Below are positions 21,095-32,410 of a stretch of 64,000 nucleotides of DNA, piece by piece (the stretch's first letter is position 1; every line of letters starts with the position of its first letter). Both the position numbers and the translations under genes were made by a program. The notes beneath the pieces were generated by a model, which ran no database searches, was not told the DNA's origin, and saw only the letters and a list, made by a program, of their open reading frames with translations. Source of the stretch: Tetragonia tetragonoides (taxonomy: Eukaryota > Streptophyta > Magnoliopsida > Caryophyllales > Aizoaceae); contig CM076139.1 in the NCBI GenBank assembly GCA_038025085.1, forward strand, positions 46,728,807 to 46,792,806, read 5' to 3'.

Positions 21095-21490
21095 CCATAG
21101 GGATTAAGGGGTAATATCCATATTAAGGAAAGGAAAGGAAAATAAAAAGAGAAAGAAAAAAAAACAAGGGGGTACCCTCTAATCAATTATTCCATCTTAT
21201 TAAAAAACTAGCCGGATCTCACATCATATGATCAAATATCCCAAAACCAAGATGGAGATCAGAATGGCAAGACAGCACATTACTTGTTGTCTTCATATCA
21301 AGGCTATACCATTATAGGATATCCTCATTGACATTCCTGTGTATCTCTACATTTTTGTTTTTTGAACGGATCTTCAACTTTATTAAAAATAGACTTGAAC
21401 ACAAGGCTGGGAATAAGTGAGGGCATGCCTCATTTCGTTATCCACTTCAAGCTCTTACTATATCTCTACATGACCATGTTGATGATTGAT
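21095..21490. repeat. Upstream module, copy B
   Basis: The most diverged of three copies. Shared words include ATCCCAAAACCAAGATGG, TTGTTGTCTTCATATCA and TCTCTACATGACCAT. It contains the small retro-insertion at 21354-21460. Confidence 0.65.
21343..21471 (-). mobile_element. Short 5'-truncated retroposon with target duplication
   Basis: TATCTCTACAT at 21343-21353 and 21461-21471 flanks 107 bp. Read on the minus strand, the insert ends in AATAAAGTTGAAGATCCGTT followed by an A-rich tail, like a LINE 3' end. Removing it restores the alignment with the other two module copies. Confidence 0.75.
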
Positions 21491-21756
21491 TTGCTTTTGT
21501 AGGATATTAGTGTGTTCTTTAGAGGTTATTCGATAGGTCTATTCAGTTTAGTGATAATTTCTTGTCATTATAATGGTTTTCAATTCAACTCAGTGGTGTT
21601 CAGTTCAAAAACATATATTTTGCCTCACATAGTATCAAGTATTGTTCAATTAATTAGTTCAACTATCTTCAGTTCACTTGAATTCAGTGGTATTGAATTT
21701 CGTTTAATTCAGTTCGGTTCAGTCGTAAAAACCCACCCTTTGTGCTCCAGCTTATT

Positions 21757-22090
21757 CTCTACAGCTTAATTTCAATTCAGTTCAATTCGTGTGCAATCTA
21801 ATACTCTATAAGTGTTTATTCCAAAATAAATTAATGATGATACTTATGTCATTGTGAAGTTTTCATATGAATCCAATTTTTATTTTTGATAATTAGTGCA
21901 TCATTTATTAATAATTGGATAGGCTATCAAAACAGTAGTTTTCTCACGAATACATCAAATGAGTCCAATATTAAATACTTTATGTTTGAAGAATGTTAAA
22001 GGATTAAATTTCAAAATTATGTTTAAAAATCAATTCAATTCAGTTGAGTTTAATTTATTTCGGTGAAAAAAACGAAGCTTTAAGTCATTT
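21757..22090. mobile_element. MITE-like element, same family as 35709-35994
   Basis: Shares TTCAGTTCA-type repeats, the phrase TTTATTCC(A/G)AAATAA, TGATGATA/ACAATTATGTCAT and a GGTGAA ... GAAGCTT right end with the better-preserved copy at 35709. Its left boundary is unclear. Confidence 0.5.
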
Positions 22091-22249
22091 GAATTCTGAA
22101 TGATAAATTCGCAAAGTTGTTATTATATTGTCATTGTAGTTATTGCTATATTGGTAAACATAAACCACGACAAAGAAGATAGAATTTTTTGAAGATTTTG
22201 AATTTACAAATACATCTGTGTTTTAATTAAAATGTTATATTCTTGTGGC

Positions 22250-22640
22250 TAAGGGATTAAGGAAAAATTCCAAGCTGGGTATTGATAATATGGATAAGGA
22301 CATTATTACATTAATAAGGTTTAGTGGGGTGTGGGTGCCCAAAAATACGTATCGAACTTGAAAGAAACAAAGTAGGGTATCTCCTAATTTAATACAGTAT
22401 TTTATTTACTATGTACATCCTTTGCAAAAGCTAGCAGATCAGAATCCCATTTCATTTTCAAATCTCCAAAAACCAAGGTGGGGGATCAAATTTGCAGGAC
22501 ATCCACACTACCTGCTGTCTTCATATCAGGGCTATATCCTCATCGATTGTCTTCTATCTTTATGTGACCATTTCCTTTAAAAGTGAGTATGTAGTATTTA
22601 GTGTAAAGAATAATATTAACTTCTTTTTGAGTGGGGGAAG
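22250..22640. repeat. Upstream module, copy C
   Basis: Good match to copy A over its whole length, including GCAAAAGCTAGCAGATCAGAA, ATCAAATTTGCAGGACAT and TTCTTTTTGAGTGG. It has no insertion and shows the empty site of the foldback element near 22470-22480. Confidence 0.8.
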
Positions 22641-22774
22641 GGAGAGTTGTCATAGGAAAATATGGGTTTAAAGAACCATCTGGATTCTCCAAATCTTGAT
22701 CCATGTATTTTGGGTACTGATCTCAAGATTTTCTGACAAAATGGGTTTGGATTCTATTAAAGATGACTTTGTGT

Positions 22775-23600
22775 CGTGCTTGGGCCATGTTCGTGTCATG
22801 CCTTCGTGCTTTGTAACAGTGTCGTGTCGTGTCGTGCCGTGCTTATAGTTGTCGTGCTTCGTGTCGTGTCGTGTTGTGCCTGCTCTTTCAAAATTGATGG
22901 AAATATGTCCCTATTTGTATGAATTAGAAATTTGATAAATAAATAAAATGGTATTATCTTTATTTATTTGTTAAAAGTAAAATAACTGACAATTTAGTTA
23001 ATGAGAAATTTGGGATAACTGTCTTTCCCAAACAGTATAAATAACCAAAAGTTTTGTTGAAAAAGAACGTTGTTTTCAGAATAAAACTTTCTCTCTTCCC
23101 TTTACAAAATCTCTGAGTATTGATATGGTGGTATTCGATGGAGCTTTAATGGATTGAAGTGCCACTTCCATTAGAGACGAATCCGTTCTATCCTGAGAGG
23201 CGTTTACTCAACACCTTGGGCACCGAGAGGGAGTAAATACGTCTTAAGGAGACAACGACATTTGTTGGGCTCGGATTAACATTGGTTGTTCAATCAGGTT
23301 TTTCATAATCTAATTTATTTCATACGAATCTACTTGAATTATTATTCCCTAGATATAACAAAAAGGTAGGCTCAAGTCGTGCCTGTGCTCGTGCTTGTGT
23401 CGTGCGTGCCCATGCTTTTTTCAAATAATATTAAACCTTTCGTCGTGCGTGCCCATGCTTTTTTCAAATAATATTAAACCTTTCGTCGTGCCCTGTCGTG
23501 CCCCACCGTACTTTCTTTTCAAAATCTAGGCCCGGGCCCAGCCCAGGTCCAGTCATTCGTACCCGTGCTCGTGCCTCGTGCTACCCGTGCCCAGTGCCAT
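22775..23600. repeat. CGTG-rich low-complexity array, split by an LTR-like sequence
   Basis: Irregular repeats of GTCGTG, GTGCC and GTGCTCGTG at about 22775-22890 and 23365-23600. A 43-bp unit beginning GTCGTGCGTGCCCATGC is directly duplicated at about 23400-23490. Such arrays in plants are often subterminal parts of hAT-like elements, but I cannot find its ends. Confidence 0.6.
22905..23358 (+). mobile_element. LTR-like sequence (copia type) inside the CGTG array
   Basis: Begins TGATGGAAATATG and ends TAGATATAACA. It contains a promoter-like stretch (AGTATAAATAACC near 23034) and the phrase GTCTTAAGGAGACAACG, which I associate with plant copia LTRs. No internal region follows. Boundaries and type are tentative. 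Confidence 0.4.
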
Positions 23601-24334
23601 CTCTAAATTCTATCGCCAAATTTTTTAGGGCTATGAGTTGTACTCATTTGGGTACATCCATCTCCTACACTTCGTTAAATGATGTTAGCAGAGGACATGT
23701 ATATGTCTGGATCCCATGTGTGTATCAGACATATACGGGTACGTACACCTGCTTGTACCCATTATCTGTTGGAGTCTGTTTGTGTCTAAATGTGCATTCT
23801 TTTACAATGAATGAATTGAGATGGACTTACTCGACTTGAAGTGATTGGACACCATTAAACTGAGTTGAATTGAACCGATGGTAATATGTAAGAGAGAAAG
23901 TATGAGCTGGACTTTTGAATTAAAAGTAAAAAGTTTTGAGAAATCAAGAGATGCTCCAGTGGTTTTCGTGTTTCGTCCCCTAAGTATGAGCTGAGCTTTT
24001 GTATTAAAAGCAAAAACCACTAGGCGAGAAGAGAGTCGTCACACTCACATGCGACTCTATCGGAAAAGACGCCACTTTATATGACATCTATTGTAAATTA
24101 GACACCAAATAATGTGGCGTCTATTGTACCTCATACTAGATGCCAATTGAAACGACGATTTTGTCTAACATAAATGATAAAACTGCACTCAAACACAAAA
24201 TAACCAACACAGATTAGTCTAATAGTATTCAACCTTCTAATATTCCCTTACTACCGAAGTTTGATTCCCACTAAGAATATTTGAGATTTCTCATACCCTT
24301 TACCGATTTACCCCGTTCCCTTCAAATGGCTTTA
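23601..24334. other. Intergenic, no gene seen
   Basis: A local direct repeat occurs near 23880-24020 (AAGTATGAGCTG and TTAAAAGTAAAAA / TTAAAAGCAAAAA). No gene is recognisable. Confidence 0.4.
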
Positions 24335-24430
24335 TGTCGAGATGGGTCAGTTGGAAAGCAACCCTCCTTAAACAGAATTCCTTGTGAAGTCATGAACAAT
24401 GGTCTCGAGTTCGAGCCTTGTCACCAACAT
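24335..24430 (+). mobile_element. SINE-like sequence with tRNA promoter boxes
   Basis: A-box-like GATGGGTCAGTTGG at 24341 and B-box-like GAGTTCGAGCC near 24407, correctly spaced for a tRNA-derived SINE. A second A-box-like phrase, CAATTGGTAAGAGCT, occurs at about 24448 and again at 24642. No target duplication could be assigned. Confidence 0.4.
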
Positions 24431-25845
24431 TCCCTGAGGCTACAGCCCAATTGGTAAGAGCTTCCTTCTAATTGAAAAAGCGAGAAAAGTAAAAACCCTT
24501 CAACTCCCTTCCATCAGATATCAGACCATTACTTCTTCTCTCCCTCGAAAACGCTCAACCTTCAGGGACAGTATCAATACACTCCGTTTCAATCTTTTAA
24601 TCAGAAAGTGAATTGGGTGAATTTGTTTCTGCTACAGCTCAATTGGTAAGAGCTCTTCAAAAATCTGTTTGTGGGGTGTTTGAAATTGCTGGTTTGCCCA
24701 GTAAATTTGGTAAGGCCTGTTTGAATTTCGTACTCGTTTTGTTTTATTTATTTGGTTTTTCTGATATGTGCTTGTAAGGTGTTTGATGAAATGCCTGTGA
24801 GAGAAATTTGGTAAACTTTTGCTTTCAATTGGATGAGTTTGTGTGTTAATTAGCTAACCACATATATAAATGCAGTTTGCAAAGAAAAGTAGTTGCATAG
24901 TTACTAAAGGGCAGATGAATTTGATGTGTCAAGAACGGATTTTTATTGATTTGGGGCGTGCCCAACTGCTCATTACAATGGCAATTTAATTTCTTTTAAC
25001 AACAACAAGAATAATTTGTATTAGCAGTAATCAATAATTTCTAGATGGGCAATCATTGTTAACGATGTCTCATACAAGTTTTTGCCTTAGTTTGCTTACA
25101 GTCATGTTAGTAGCAATAGGAGCTGGGTTAGTGAGAAGTTATCTGAAGTGAGTGCCATCAGTACAAGTTGATTGTGTGCATCCTTGTTTGTGTGATAAGG
25201 TTACAAGTCTTGTATAGAGTATGTTCTTTCAGTTATCACATACCTTGGTAATTTGGTATTGGCTTCATTCTTTTATATCTTCTGCATCTGAATTCAGTTG
25301 AGAACTCTCAACTTATGTATGTTAGGTAATAAGTTTTGTTGGCGGCCATACCATTACCTTGTGGATTATTTCTACAATCATTAGTCTTTTTGTTGTTTGA
25401 ATGAAAATGAAATAAGGTGCTTTCCGTTACCACGGGTTTTCCTGGGCTGTTGTATGCTTCTGCCCTGATGCAATCTTATTGTCTTGTTACACTTTACAGA
25501 TAGGGTTTTCTTTTTCATTTTTTTTCAAAACCCTAATTTCCTAAGCCCTAAATCTGAGATCCCTGTTAATTCTTTGGAAATTGCAATTAGAGGGCTTCTG
25601 ATTATGAGGTCTGCTGTTATTCTGTAGATGCATGTTAGCTGTTGTTTTGGTTGGGTCAAAATTGAGGTTAATCAGTTAAGGTAATAGTAGTAGTTGTCTA
25701 GATTTATTATGTTTTACTCAAAATGGATGTTGTTTGCAATTTCTGGGAACACATAGCATAGACTCATAGTGTAAGACATTATTCAACCAGTTGAGTAAAT
25801 TTGGTGTCTGTCAATGTTTGATTGTTCAGTGTGATTGATATTTGG

Positions 25846-26118
25846 ATGGCCAAAGGTCTGATTTGGGCAACAACAGAGGATCTTATGAGGAATAGGGGTC
25901 GAGTTCTGTCGTTATACCGACAAACTTTGCGGAGTCTCAATTCTCCAGCCTTGCCACTGACTTTTGCAGCCAGACTGGCCAAAAAAGCCGAAGTTCGAGC
26001 GATTTTCTTGCTGGGATCCGAAGAGCAATCTGTTCACAATATTGCTGACCTCATTGACGCTGCTGAGTACTCATTGTCTGTCCTGAAGAAAGGAGTATTC
26101 CCTAAACATATCCACTGA
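25846..26118 (+). CDS. LYR motif-containing protein (At3g19508-like)
   Basis: A 90-residue protein beginning MAKGLIWATTEDLMRNRGRV. The LYR motif (VLSLYRQTLRSLNS) and a following basic/aromatic helix define the complex 1 LYR family. These small mitochondrial proteins, working with acyl-carrier protein, help assemble respiratory complexes or deliver Fe-S clusters. I chose the ATG at 25846 and not 25822, because the shorter form places the LYR motif near the N-terminus as in the family. The earlier ATG lies 4 bp after TTGTTCAG-like sequence that could be a leader intron acceptor. The frame is intact, with no intron in the coding part. Which assembly step it serves cannot be told from the sequence. 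Confidence 0.82.
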   Translation: MAKGLIWATTEDLMRNRGRVLSLYRQTLRSLNSPALPLTFAARLAKKAEVRAIFLLGSEEQSVHNIADLIDAAEYSLSVLKKGVFPKHIH

Positions 26119-26687
26119 ACTTTGATTTATCATGTATCCTTCCGAGTCTCCTTTTTGTCTGATAAAGTGTTTAGGTAACATGTTGCCTTGAACTCCGTTA
26201 ATTTGTGTTTGAACCTAAATAGTTGCTTTTCACTGAATAAATAGCTCGCTTGTATCTTTGATGTCCTGAAATTTTCTATTAGTTATAATACTAATCAGCT
26301 GACCATGATTTGCTAAAAAGGTCTGTATCCGAGCATTTTTTTGGATTACCAGACCGCAAAAACATCAAAAACATTCATTCAAATTCATATCAGGATCCTT
26401 TTTGCTGGTTCTTGAATACCAATGTGCCATACCCTTCCATCCTTTCCTCTGCTCAACCCACTCTGACAGCCACCAACTACTTTAGCTTACCTCAATGGTT
26501 CAAGTTAAATTACTTATCAGAATTTTTTTTTTTATTTTGTTTATTTTTTGTTTTTTTTATAAGTATCAGAAGGTTTATGCCTCTTTTGGTTCCCCTAGAA
26601 TATGGAAGTGCCTCTGGGACGATGAATTTTATCTCCTACATTTGTAATTAGTTGTTTTCATCAATTAAAGTTAGCAACATCAACATT
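26119..26687. other. Downstream flank of the LYR gene
   Basis: 3' flank with T-rich tracts (26524-26562). No further gene is recognised. Confidence 0.4.
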
Positions 26688-26842
26688 ACCCCAGTGCCTC
26701 CAAAGAGGCTCCCGCCTAGGCAGGGTAAGGGGGGGGGGGGGTCAGTTGTACGCAGCCTTACCCCTGCGAGAGTCTCACAGAGAGACTGTTTCCATTTGAC
26801 CCGAGATCCGAAGTGCGATGACCATCGGCAACTTCACAATGA
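26688..26842 (-). mobile_element. Au-like SINE
   Basis: On the minus strand the sequence reads GGAAACAGTCTCTCTGTGAG, then GGGGTAAGGCTGCGTACAAC, TGACCCCC and CCTGCC. These are the conserved core words of the widespread plant Au SINE family. A G-run of 11 bases lies inside it. Ends and target duplication are not clear. Confidence 0.65.
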
Positions 26843-27966
26843 ATAAGAAGTGCCGATAATTTTATGAGTCATTTTGCTTTGGATTATTATAATTTGATAT
26901 AAAATGTTTGTGCTAAGTGGCATCCCATTATTGAATTTCTTGCTGTAATGTCTCATGACTCTCATCTTAAGAAAGCCTAATTTTACAACTCAATGAAGAA
27001 CGTGTTTTTTTTGCTTTTTCCTTTTGTTTTATCGAGATTGTTTATCTTCTAAATTAAGACACACCTCATATTTGATTGCAATCTTGTAATTCTATAGCAT
27101 AAAGTCAGAATTAGAAATAAAAACGACTAAAAGATTTGAGGAGTGCAAATGTTTGTTACATTGTCCCCACCAGTTGTAACATGAATGTGTCAGTGATCTT
27201 TGACTTGGGGTTGGGCAATGTACTGGTGTGGATTTGAAAATTAGATGCAGCTATTCTCAAGGAGTTTTCCTTGGTTGTCATCAAAGTTGAAGTGTGCAAC
27301 TGTCATTGTTGCGTCTGAGGGTTCTTTATGAATACTTTGGGTTTAATTATGAATGTTAGTAACATAGATAATTTTTATGCACTCGAAGTCATCCTGCATC
27401 ATCTATTTCCGATAGACTAGGACACATGGGTGCTATTCCTTGTGGGATTAAGCAAGAACTCTGCAAAAGACTTCTGTTGTGCTAGTTGGAGGACCACATG
27501 AAAGGATACTTTTATGATGTGTAAAGGGGAGGATGAGGGGAAATGAATTGTAGAAAGGGGTAAATAAAATAGGGGAAGCAACTTCTCTTCGCAATGTAAA
27601 GAATAAAAGAATGCAAGAATTCTCTATTCATTTTTTTTACCCTGGCTCCTTACAATATGTGTTTTATGTTTTATAGGTAGTAGAAGTTGACAATGTAAAA
27701 ATACAGTTTACAGCTTCTTTAATGATGCTAGGAATGTCCTGATCTGATACTTCCATAATGGATTTTGTTAGTATAGATCCTCTCTCTCTCTCCCTTCCCC
27801 CCCCCCCCCACCTTGTTATATTCTCACGCTTATTTACCTCCAAAATAGATGATGTCATTCTTGTTGGTTCTGTTCCATTGCATTCACTACTTTGAGGGGT
27901 ATAAAGCTTTTTCTTACAATGAATTTGTTTTGATTTCAGATCCTTGTGATACTGAGGTCTAATTAC
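26843..27966. other. Intergenic, no gene seen
   Basis: AT-rich, with a (CT)n/C-run at 27779-27811. No recognisable gene. It probably contains the old promoter of the broken gene that follows. Confidence 0.4.
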
Positions 27967-30105
27967 ATGGGTGCAATAAAAGGTGAGGATACCGATGATG
28001 ATTTGAAGAAGAAATCCAAGAAAAGGAAGAATGAGGAAGAATGAGGAATTCAGTGCTTCAAGAAGAGAGGACGGTAATGTACAACTGTGTGATGAAGGCC
28101 AGAAGAAGAAGATGAGAACTAGAGTGTTGGTTGACACCCATGCTTCTGAAGCTGTTGCTGATGTGAATTCTAATTTAGATGTTGGCAACAGCTTTGAAAA
28201 GGGAATGAAAAAGAAGGATAGAAGTAGAGTAGATGAAAATGACCAAGTAAATGATAATAAAAGGGTGAGAAAGAAGAAGAAATGTAAAATGGGAGACGAA
28301 GGAGGGGCTTCTAGTGTCTTCAAAGCTTCAGTTGAGAAAATCTATGGGAAATCTGAAGATAGTGAATTTGGTGAGCTACAAACTAGAAAAAAAGAGAAAA
28401 TTTATGTAGATGAGATCCAAAGAGATGGGAAGACGATAAAGGATAAGGCAAAAAATACTACTAAACAAATCTGGCAGGGAAGTTGCTAGTGATATTGAGG
28501 TAGTGAAGGAAGGGGACGAACAAGCTAGAGAAGAGGGGAAAGTGAAGAAGAATAAGATCAAAATGAAGATGAAGGAACTTGAACAGAAAGATGCTGATTG
28601 TGCCATTGAAAGTGATAGTTCTGGTTGTGCTGGTTTTGTTGAGATTCAGATTGAGAATGAGGTTATCGAGAAAGTTGAGCATGTGGATGTGGTGGATAAG
28701 AAGCAAAAGAAGAAGAAGAAAAAGAGAGAGGTGGATGGTGATCTCGGAGCTGGTTCTTTAGGTATAGGACTTTCAAGTGAAACCTATGTGCATTCAATCA
28801 GCAGTGGAGAAGACAAAGGGGACAGAGGCAGTAAAAGATGTAAAGACAAATCAGATCAGATTGAGAATGAGGTCACTGTTGAGCCTACGGAGAACAAGAA
28901 GAGGAAGAAGAAAAAGGAGGATGATCTGGGAGCTGGTTCTTTGGATAGCAAACTTGTGGATGGTACTCATGTGCCTTCAACTAGCAATGGGGAAGACAAC
29001 TCAGGTGGAGGCGTAAAAGGAAGAAGAAATCAGGTACTTCAGAGAGAGATAGTAGAAATGAAGTTACTGAGTCTTCTGAACATCTACTTCCCATAAGAAA
29101 GCGAAGGTCAGTTCTGATCATGAGGAAGTTTTTACCCTGCCTGAGCCTGACGACTCAATTAAGGGCAAGAAAAAGGATGACTCAAGCAAGGGAGGAAAAA
29201 CGGTTAAGGATGGCGGTAAGGGCAACAAAGATCTTGATGATGGCCTTATACGAGGGAAGCGGTTCTCGAAAGAAGAAGATGTGCTTGTTAAAAAAGCTGT
29301 CTTAGATTACATAGAAGATCATTAGCTGGGTGAAAATGGTACAGAGATGTTAATGAAATGCAAGAACTACGGGGTCAAACTCAAAAACTGTTGGAAAGAA
29401 ATAGGGGAAGCATTGCCTCATAGACCTTATCTGGCTGTCTATTCTCGGGCTCATATATTGTTTGAAAGAAGTGAAAGCAGCAAGTGGACCCCTGAGGAGC
29501 TTGAGCTTGTCAAGAAATTCTATGAAAAGCATGGTCCAGCTTGGAAATCACTGGCTGAGGAACTTGGTAAACATGGGTTTCATGTGAAGGATGCATGGCG
29601 CAGGATCAAATTGCCCAATATGAAGAAGGGAGATTGGTCCCAAGAAGAGTACCAGAATTTGTTTAATCTTGTGAATATGGATCTATCCATGAAGGCGTTT
29701 GAGGAAAAGAAATCAAAGCACGGTATGTTGCGAGATAACATAAGCTGGGAAGCCATTAGTGAGAAGCTGTCTACTCGGACAAATGCGATCTGCTGCCAGA
29801 AATGGTATAACCAATTAACATCTACAATGGTAGCTGAGGAAGTGTGGGCTGATACAGATGATTACCGGTTGTTGATTGCCCTTAGTGATCTTGATGCTGC
29901 TTGTGAAGAAGACGTGGACTGGGATAATCTTCTGGAGCATAGGTCTGGTGATGTGTGCCAAAAGCGCTGGAATCAAATGGTACGTCACATTGGTCAGTTT
30001 GGAACCAAGTCATTTGGTGAGCAAGTTGATATTCTTTCTCAGAGATACTGCCCAGATTTGCTCGAAGCAAGAGAAGAGTATGAGAGCAAACCTGCAGTTG
30101 ATTGA
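27967..30105 (+). pseudogene. Broken gene for a Myb-like RNA polymerase I termination (REB1/TTF1-type) protein
   Basis: The 3' part (about 29240-30105) has the plant REB1/TTF1-like layout: GKRFSKEEDVLVKKAVLDYI, NCWKEIGEALPHRP, a Myb/SANT repeat SKWTPEELELVKKFYEKHG with VKDAWRRIKL, then KKGDWSQEEYQNLFNLVN, and DVDWDNLLEHRSGDVCQKRW. Relatives bind rDNA terminators or act as Myb-like DNA binders in the nucleolus. The 5' part is very lysine-rich with repeated GDLGAGSL blocks. Several lesions break it: a 10-bp direct duplication (AAGAATGAGG, 28027-28036 and 28037-28046), frame changes near 28465, 29030 and 29100, and a TAG stop at 29323-29325. The last 252 codons remain open. It is colinear without visible introns, so it could be a retrocopy, but I found no poly(A) tail or duplication. 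Confidence 0.8.
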
Positions 30106-30268
30106 TGTCTTGTCTTTGGTTGCTTGGCAGTACGTTTTGTTAGGTTAGTTATTTTTCTGCTTCCTTTGTTGGATAGTTAGTCATCATAATATAATTATAT
30201 GAAACAGCTGAATTGCAGATATTTTGGCCTGAATGGTATGGGCAAGGGGGTTTCTTCTTCTTCTTCTT

Positions 30269-30306
<38 letters not shown>

Positions 30307-30814
30307 CTTTTTTCTCATTGTTATTGCCAGTCTTGCGATGAAAGTTCAACATATTCTGGAAATGGAGAAGAATCAGTTATCGTCATGTTATCTGCTTATC
30401 TTCTGACATTTTGCATTCACTGAACTAACAGGTGACAATTTTGGTGGGATGGGTGTTTTAACCTTTTTTTCTTTTCTTTTCTTCTTCCCTGCAATGCTGG
30501 AATGGGCTTTTGGAAGTGAAAGGTCTGGTGATCAATAGCTAAGGAGTGAAAAATAGATGCTTGACCTCCTTGAAGGGATATTCCTCAACCCAAGGAGTAA
30601 AGACAACCCTATGGAGCCTTGACAAAGGGGAAGTTTTCACAGTTAAGTCCTTGTCCTCTATAATGAAATGTCTATAGGCCATTAAAGAGCTTACATTGCA
30701 TGCATGTACAAGTTGTTAGTTTAGAGAAGATTGGTACCCCACAAGATATAAGTACTTGCATCGATCGCTCACTATATTAAGTGGAGAATCATACAGAATA
30801 GCCATGAGTGTATT
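30106..30814. other. Intergenic with long T-run
   Basis: Contains a (TTC)n stretch and a T-run of about 35 bases at 30270-30306. No gene seen. Confidence 0.5.
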
Positions 30815-30905
30815 ATGTGCAGGAAGAGCTGTAGAAGTCAAAAAACCTGTCACCATTTATTTTTGCACTGCAAGTTTGCAAAGGAAATATCTGGGGTCCA
30901 GGTTG
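30815..30905 (+). mobile_element. Possible LINE remnant (RT zinc-binding region)
   Basis: One frame reads CRKSCRSQKTCHHLFLHCKF, which resembles the C..C...H...C zinc-binding region after plant LINE reverse transcriptases. It is too short and isolated to be sure. Confidence 0.3.
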
Positions 30906-32069
30906 TGTAGAATGTGTCTTGGTGCAAGCATTCTCCGATAAGTCGTATATATTCGTATATTAGTGGGGTTGGGATTGGGGATGGGAAGGGGAAGGGGAGG
31001 AGAATTTTTGCTGGAAAGTATGGAGATAATCATTCTTTGTGAACCATGGTCAATACTGAAAAGTGAAAAGGAGCTAATACTAGAGTGCTTATTTGGGGGG
31101 TTTTGTGGGGGTAATATTGCTGAAGTGCATAACATCAATGGCCTAACATATATAGACATCATTTGGCTGGTGGATTTGGGGTATAACCATATTCGTTGAA
31201 CCAAAGGTGCATTAATGTTGGCAGTGGCCAGTGGGGCTTGGATTACAAAACCGCCCAGAAGCACTTCCCATCCTAATCATAGTGAATGAGTATGAAATGT
31301 AGTAAAATGAAACAAAAGTTCGGAGGGCTTGGCTTTGGAAGTTAGTGTATTGTAAACCAAAAACAAATCAACCTTGCAAAGGCAGGAAAATATGGAACAA
31401 AAACTTTTAATGATAACTCGTGGGTACAACTTTTGTGGATTTTTTGATTCCATTTTGATGAGAGTCGTGTCGACTTTGGTCCCAAATTGCAGACTTACTA
31501 TATTGTGGTAGGGAGGTGGCGATGCTTTTTGTTCCGTCGAGCCTACTTGAAGCCCGGAGTCAGACGTAGATGATATAAATCGGCTCTTTTCTGGAATCGT
31601 TTGGAATTGAAGATAATAAATATCCATAAGATAATTACATGTTTTGAGATAATTATCCTTTTGTAGAGATATATGATATCGTTTCAGACTCGCGTAACCA
31701 ATTGTATATGAAGTAAATTTGGTGTCTACAGTGTTCATACTCGATTATTTGCCGATGGCAAAAGAGCAGAGGCCATTTTGTAAGAACGTGTATGAAGGAT
31801 GACAATCCCATTCAGTTGCTCTAGCCAAGCAAAGAATCTGTATGAGATTATGGGAGAGTAAATTGCACCTTTTTTAAAGTCATGAAAGTATTCCTATCAA
31901 AAAAAAAAGTCATGAAAGTATAACACTCTATTTGCCTTAAACGGGCAGAGGATTAGTGGAGTCACTACATTCAATATAACCTCTGGGTCCATTAAGCATG
32001 TATTTTGGATACCAGGATTCTAAGATAAATTATTATTTTTCAATTTCGACTTTTTTTTGGAAATAACAA
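30906..32069. other. Intergenic, no gene seen
   Basis: No recognisable coding sequence on either strand. It includes the micro-insertion listed at 31876-31920. Confidence 0.4.
31876..31920 (+). mobile_element. Ultra-short poly(A) insertion with 15-bp target duplication
   Basis: AAAGTCATGAAAGTA occurs at 31876-31890 and 31906-31920. Only TTCCTATC and an A-run lie between. The same CCTATC-A(n) end is seen at 38065-38079 on the other strand, so both derive from one retroposon family. Confidence 0.7.
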
Positions 32070-32072
32070 TAA

Positions 32073-32099
32073 CCTGTGCATCGCACGGGTAAAAACTAG
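32073..32099 (+). mobile_element. Helitron 3' terminus
   Basis: A short GC-rich hairpin, CCTGTGC / GCACGGG with loop ATC, is followed after a few bases by CTAG and then T. This is the standard Helitron 3' end. The 5' end was not found, so the length of the element is unknown. Confidence 0.65.
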
Positions 32100-32410
32100 T
32101 TATAGTCAGTATGAAAGCGATATGAATGACCTCCACACACTTACCATTGAAAGCTTGAGCAATATATTTTGACTATTGAGAAAGGTCTAAGTTGTAAGTT
32201 ATGCGCTTTACAATTTGTTTATCTTCTAAAGGGATAACCTCATCACATATAGACCTATTGCAAACCCTTCAGTTCAGACCTGTTGCTGTGCTACTACTTT
32301 TGGCCTTTGGTCCATTCTATCTGAGACAGAAATTTTTTCACTAGGCTAGTATACTTTATCATAGCCTATAATGCAGTCCAACATTGAAATCCATGCAAAT
32401 TCTGAGTCAT

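Noticed and set aside
28031..28489. Independent small lysine-rich protein gene
   Set aside because: It continues in other frames into the REB1-like pseudogene and starts only because of the 10-bp duplication.
30149..30423. Poly-Lys / poly-Phe ORFs
   Set aside because: Produced by a long T-run; no protein features.
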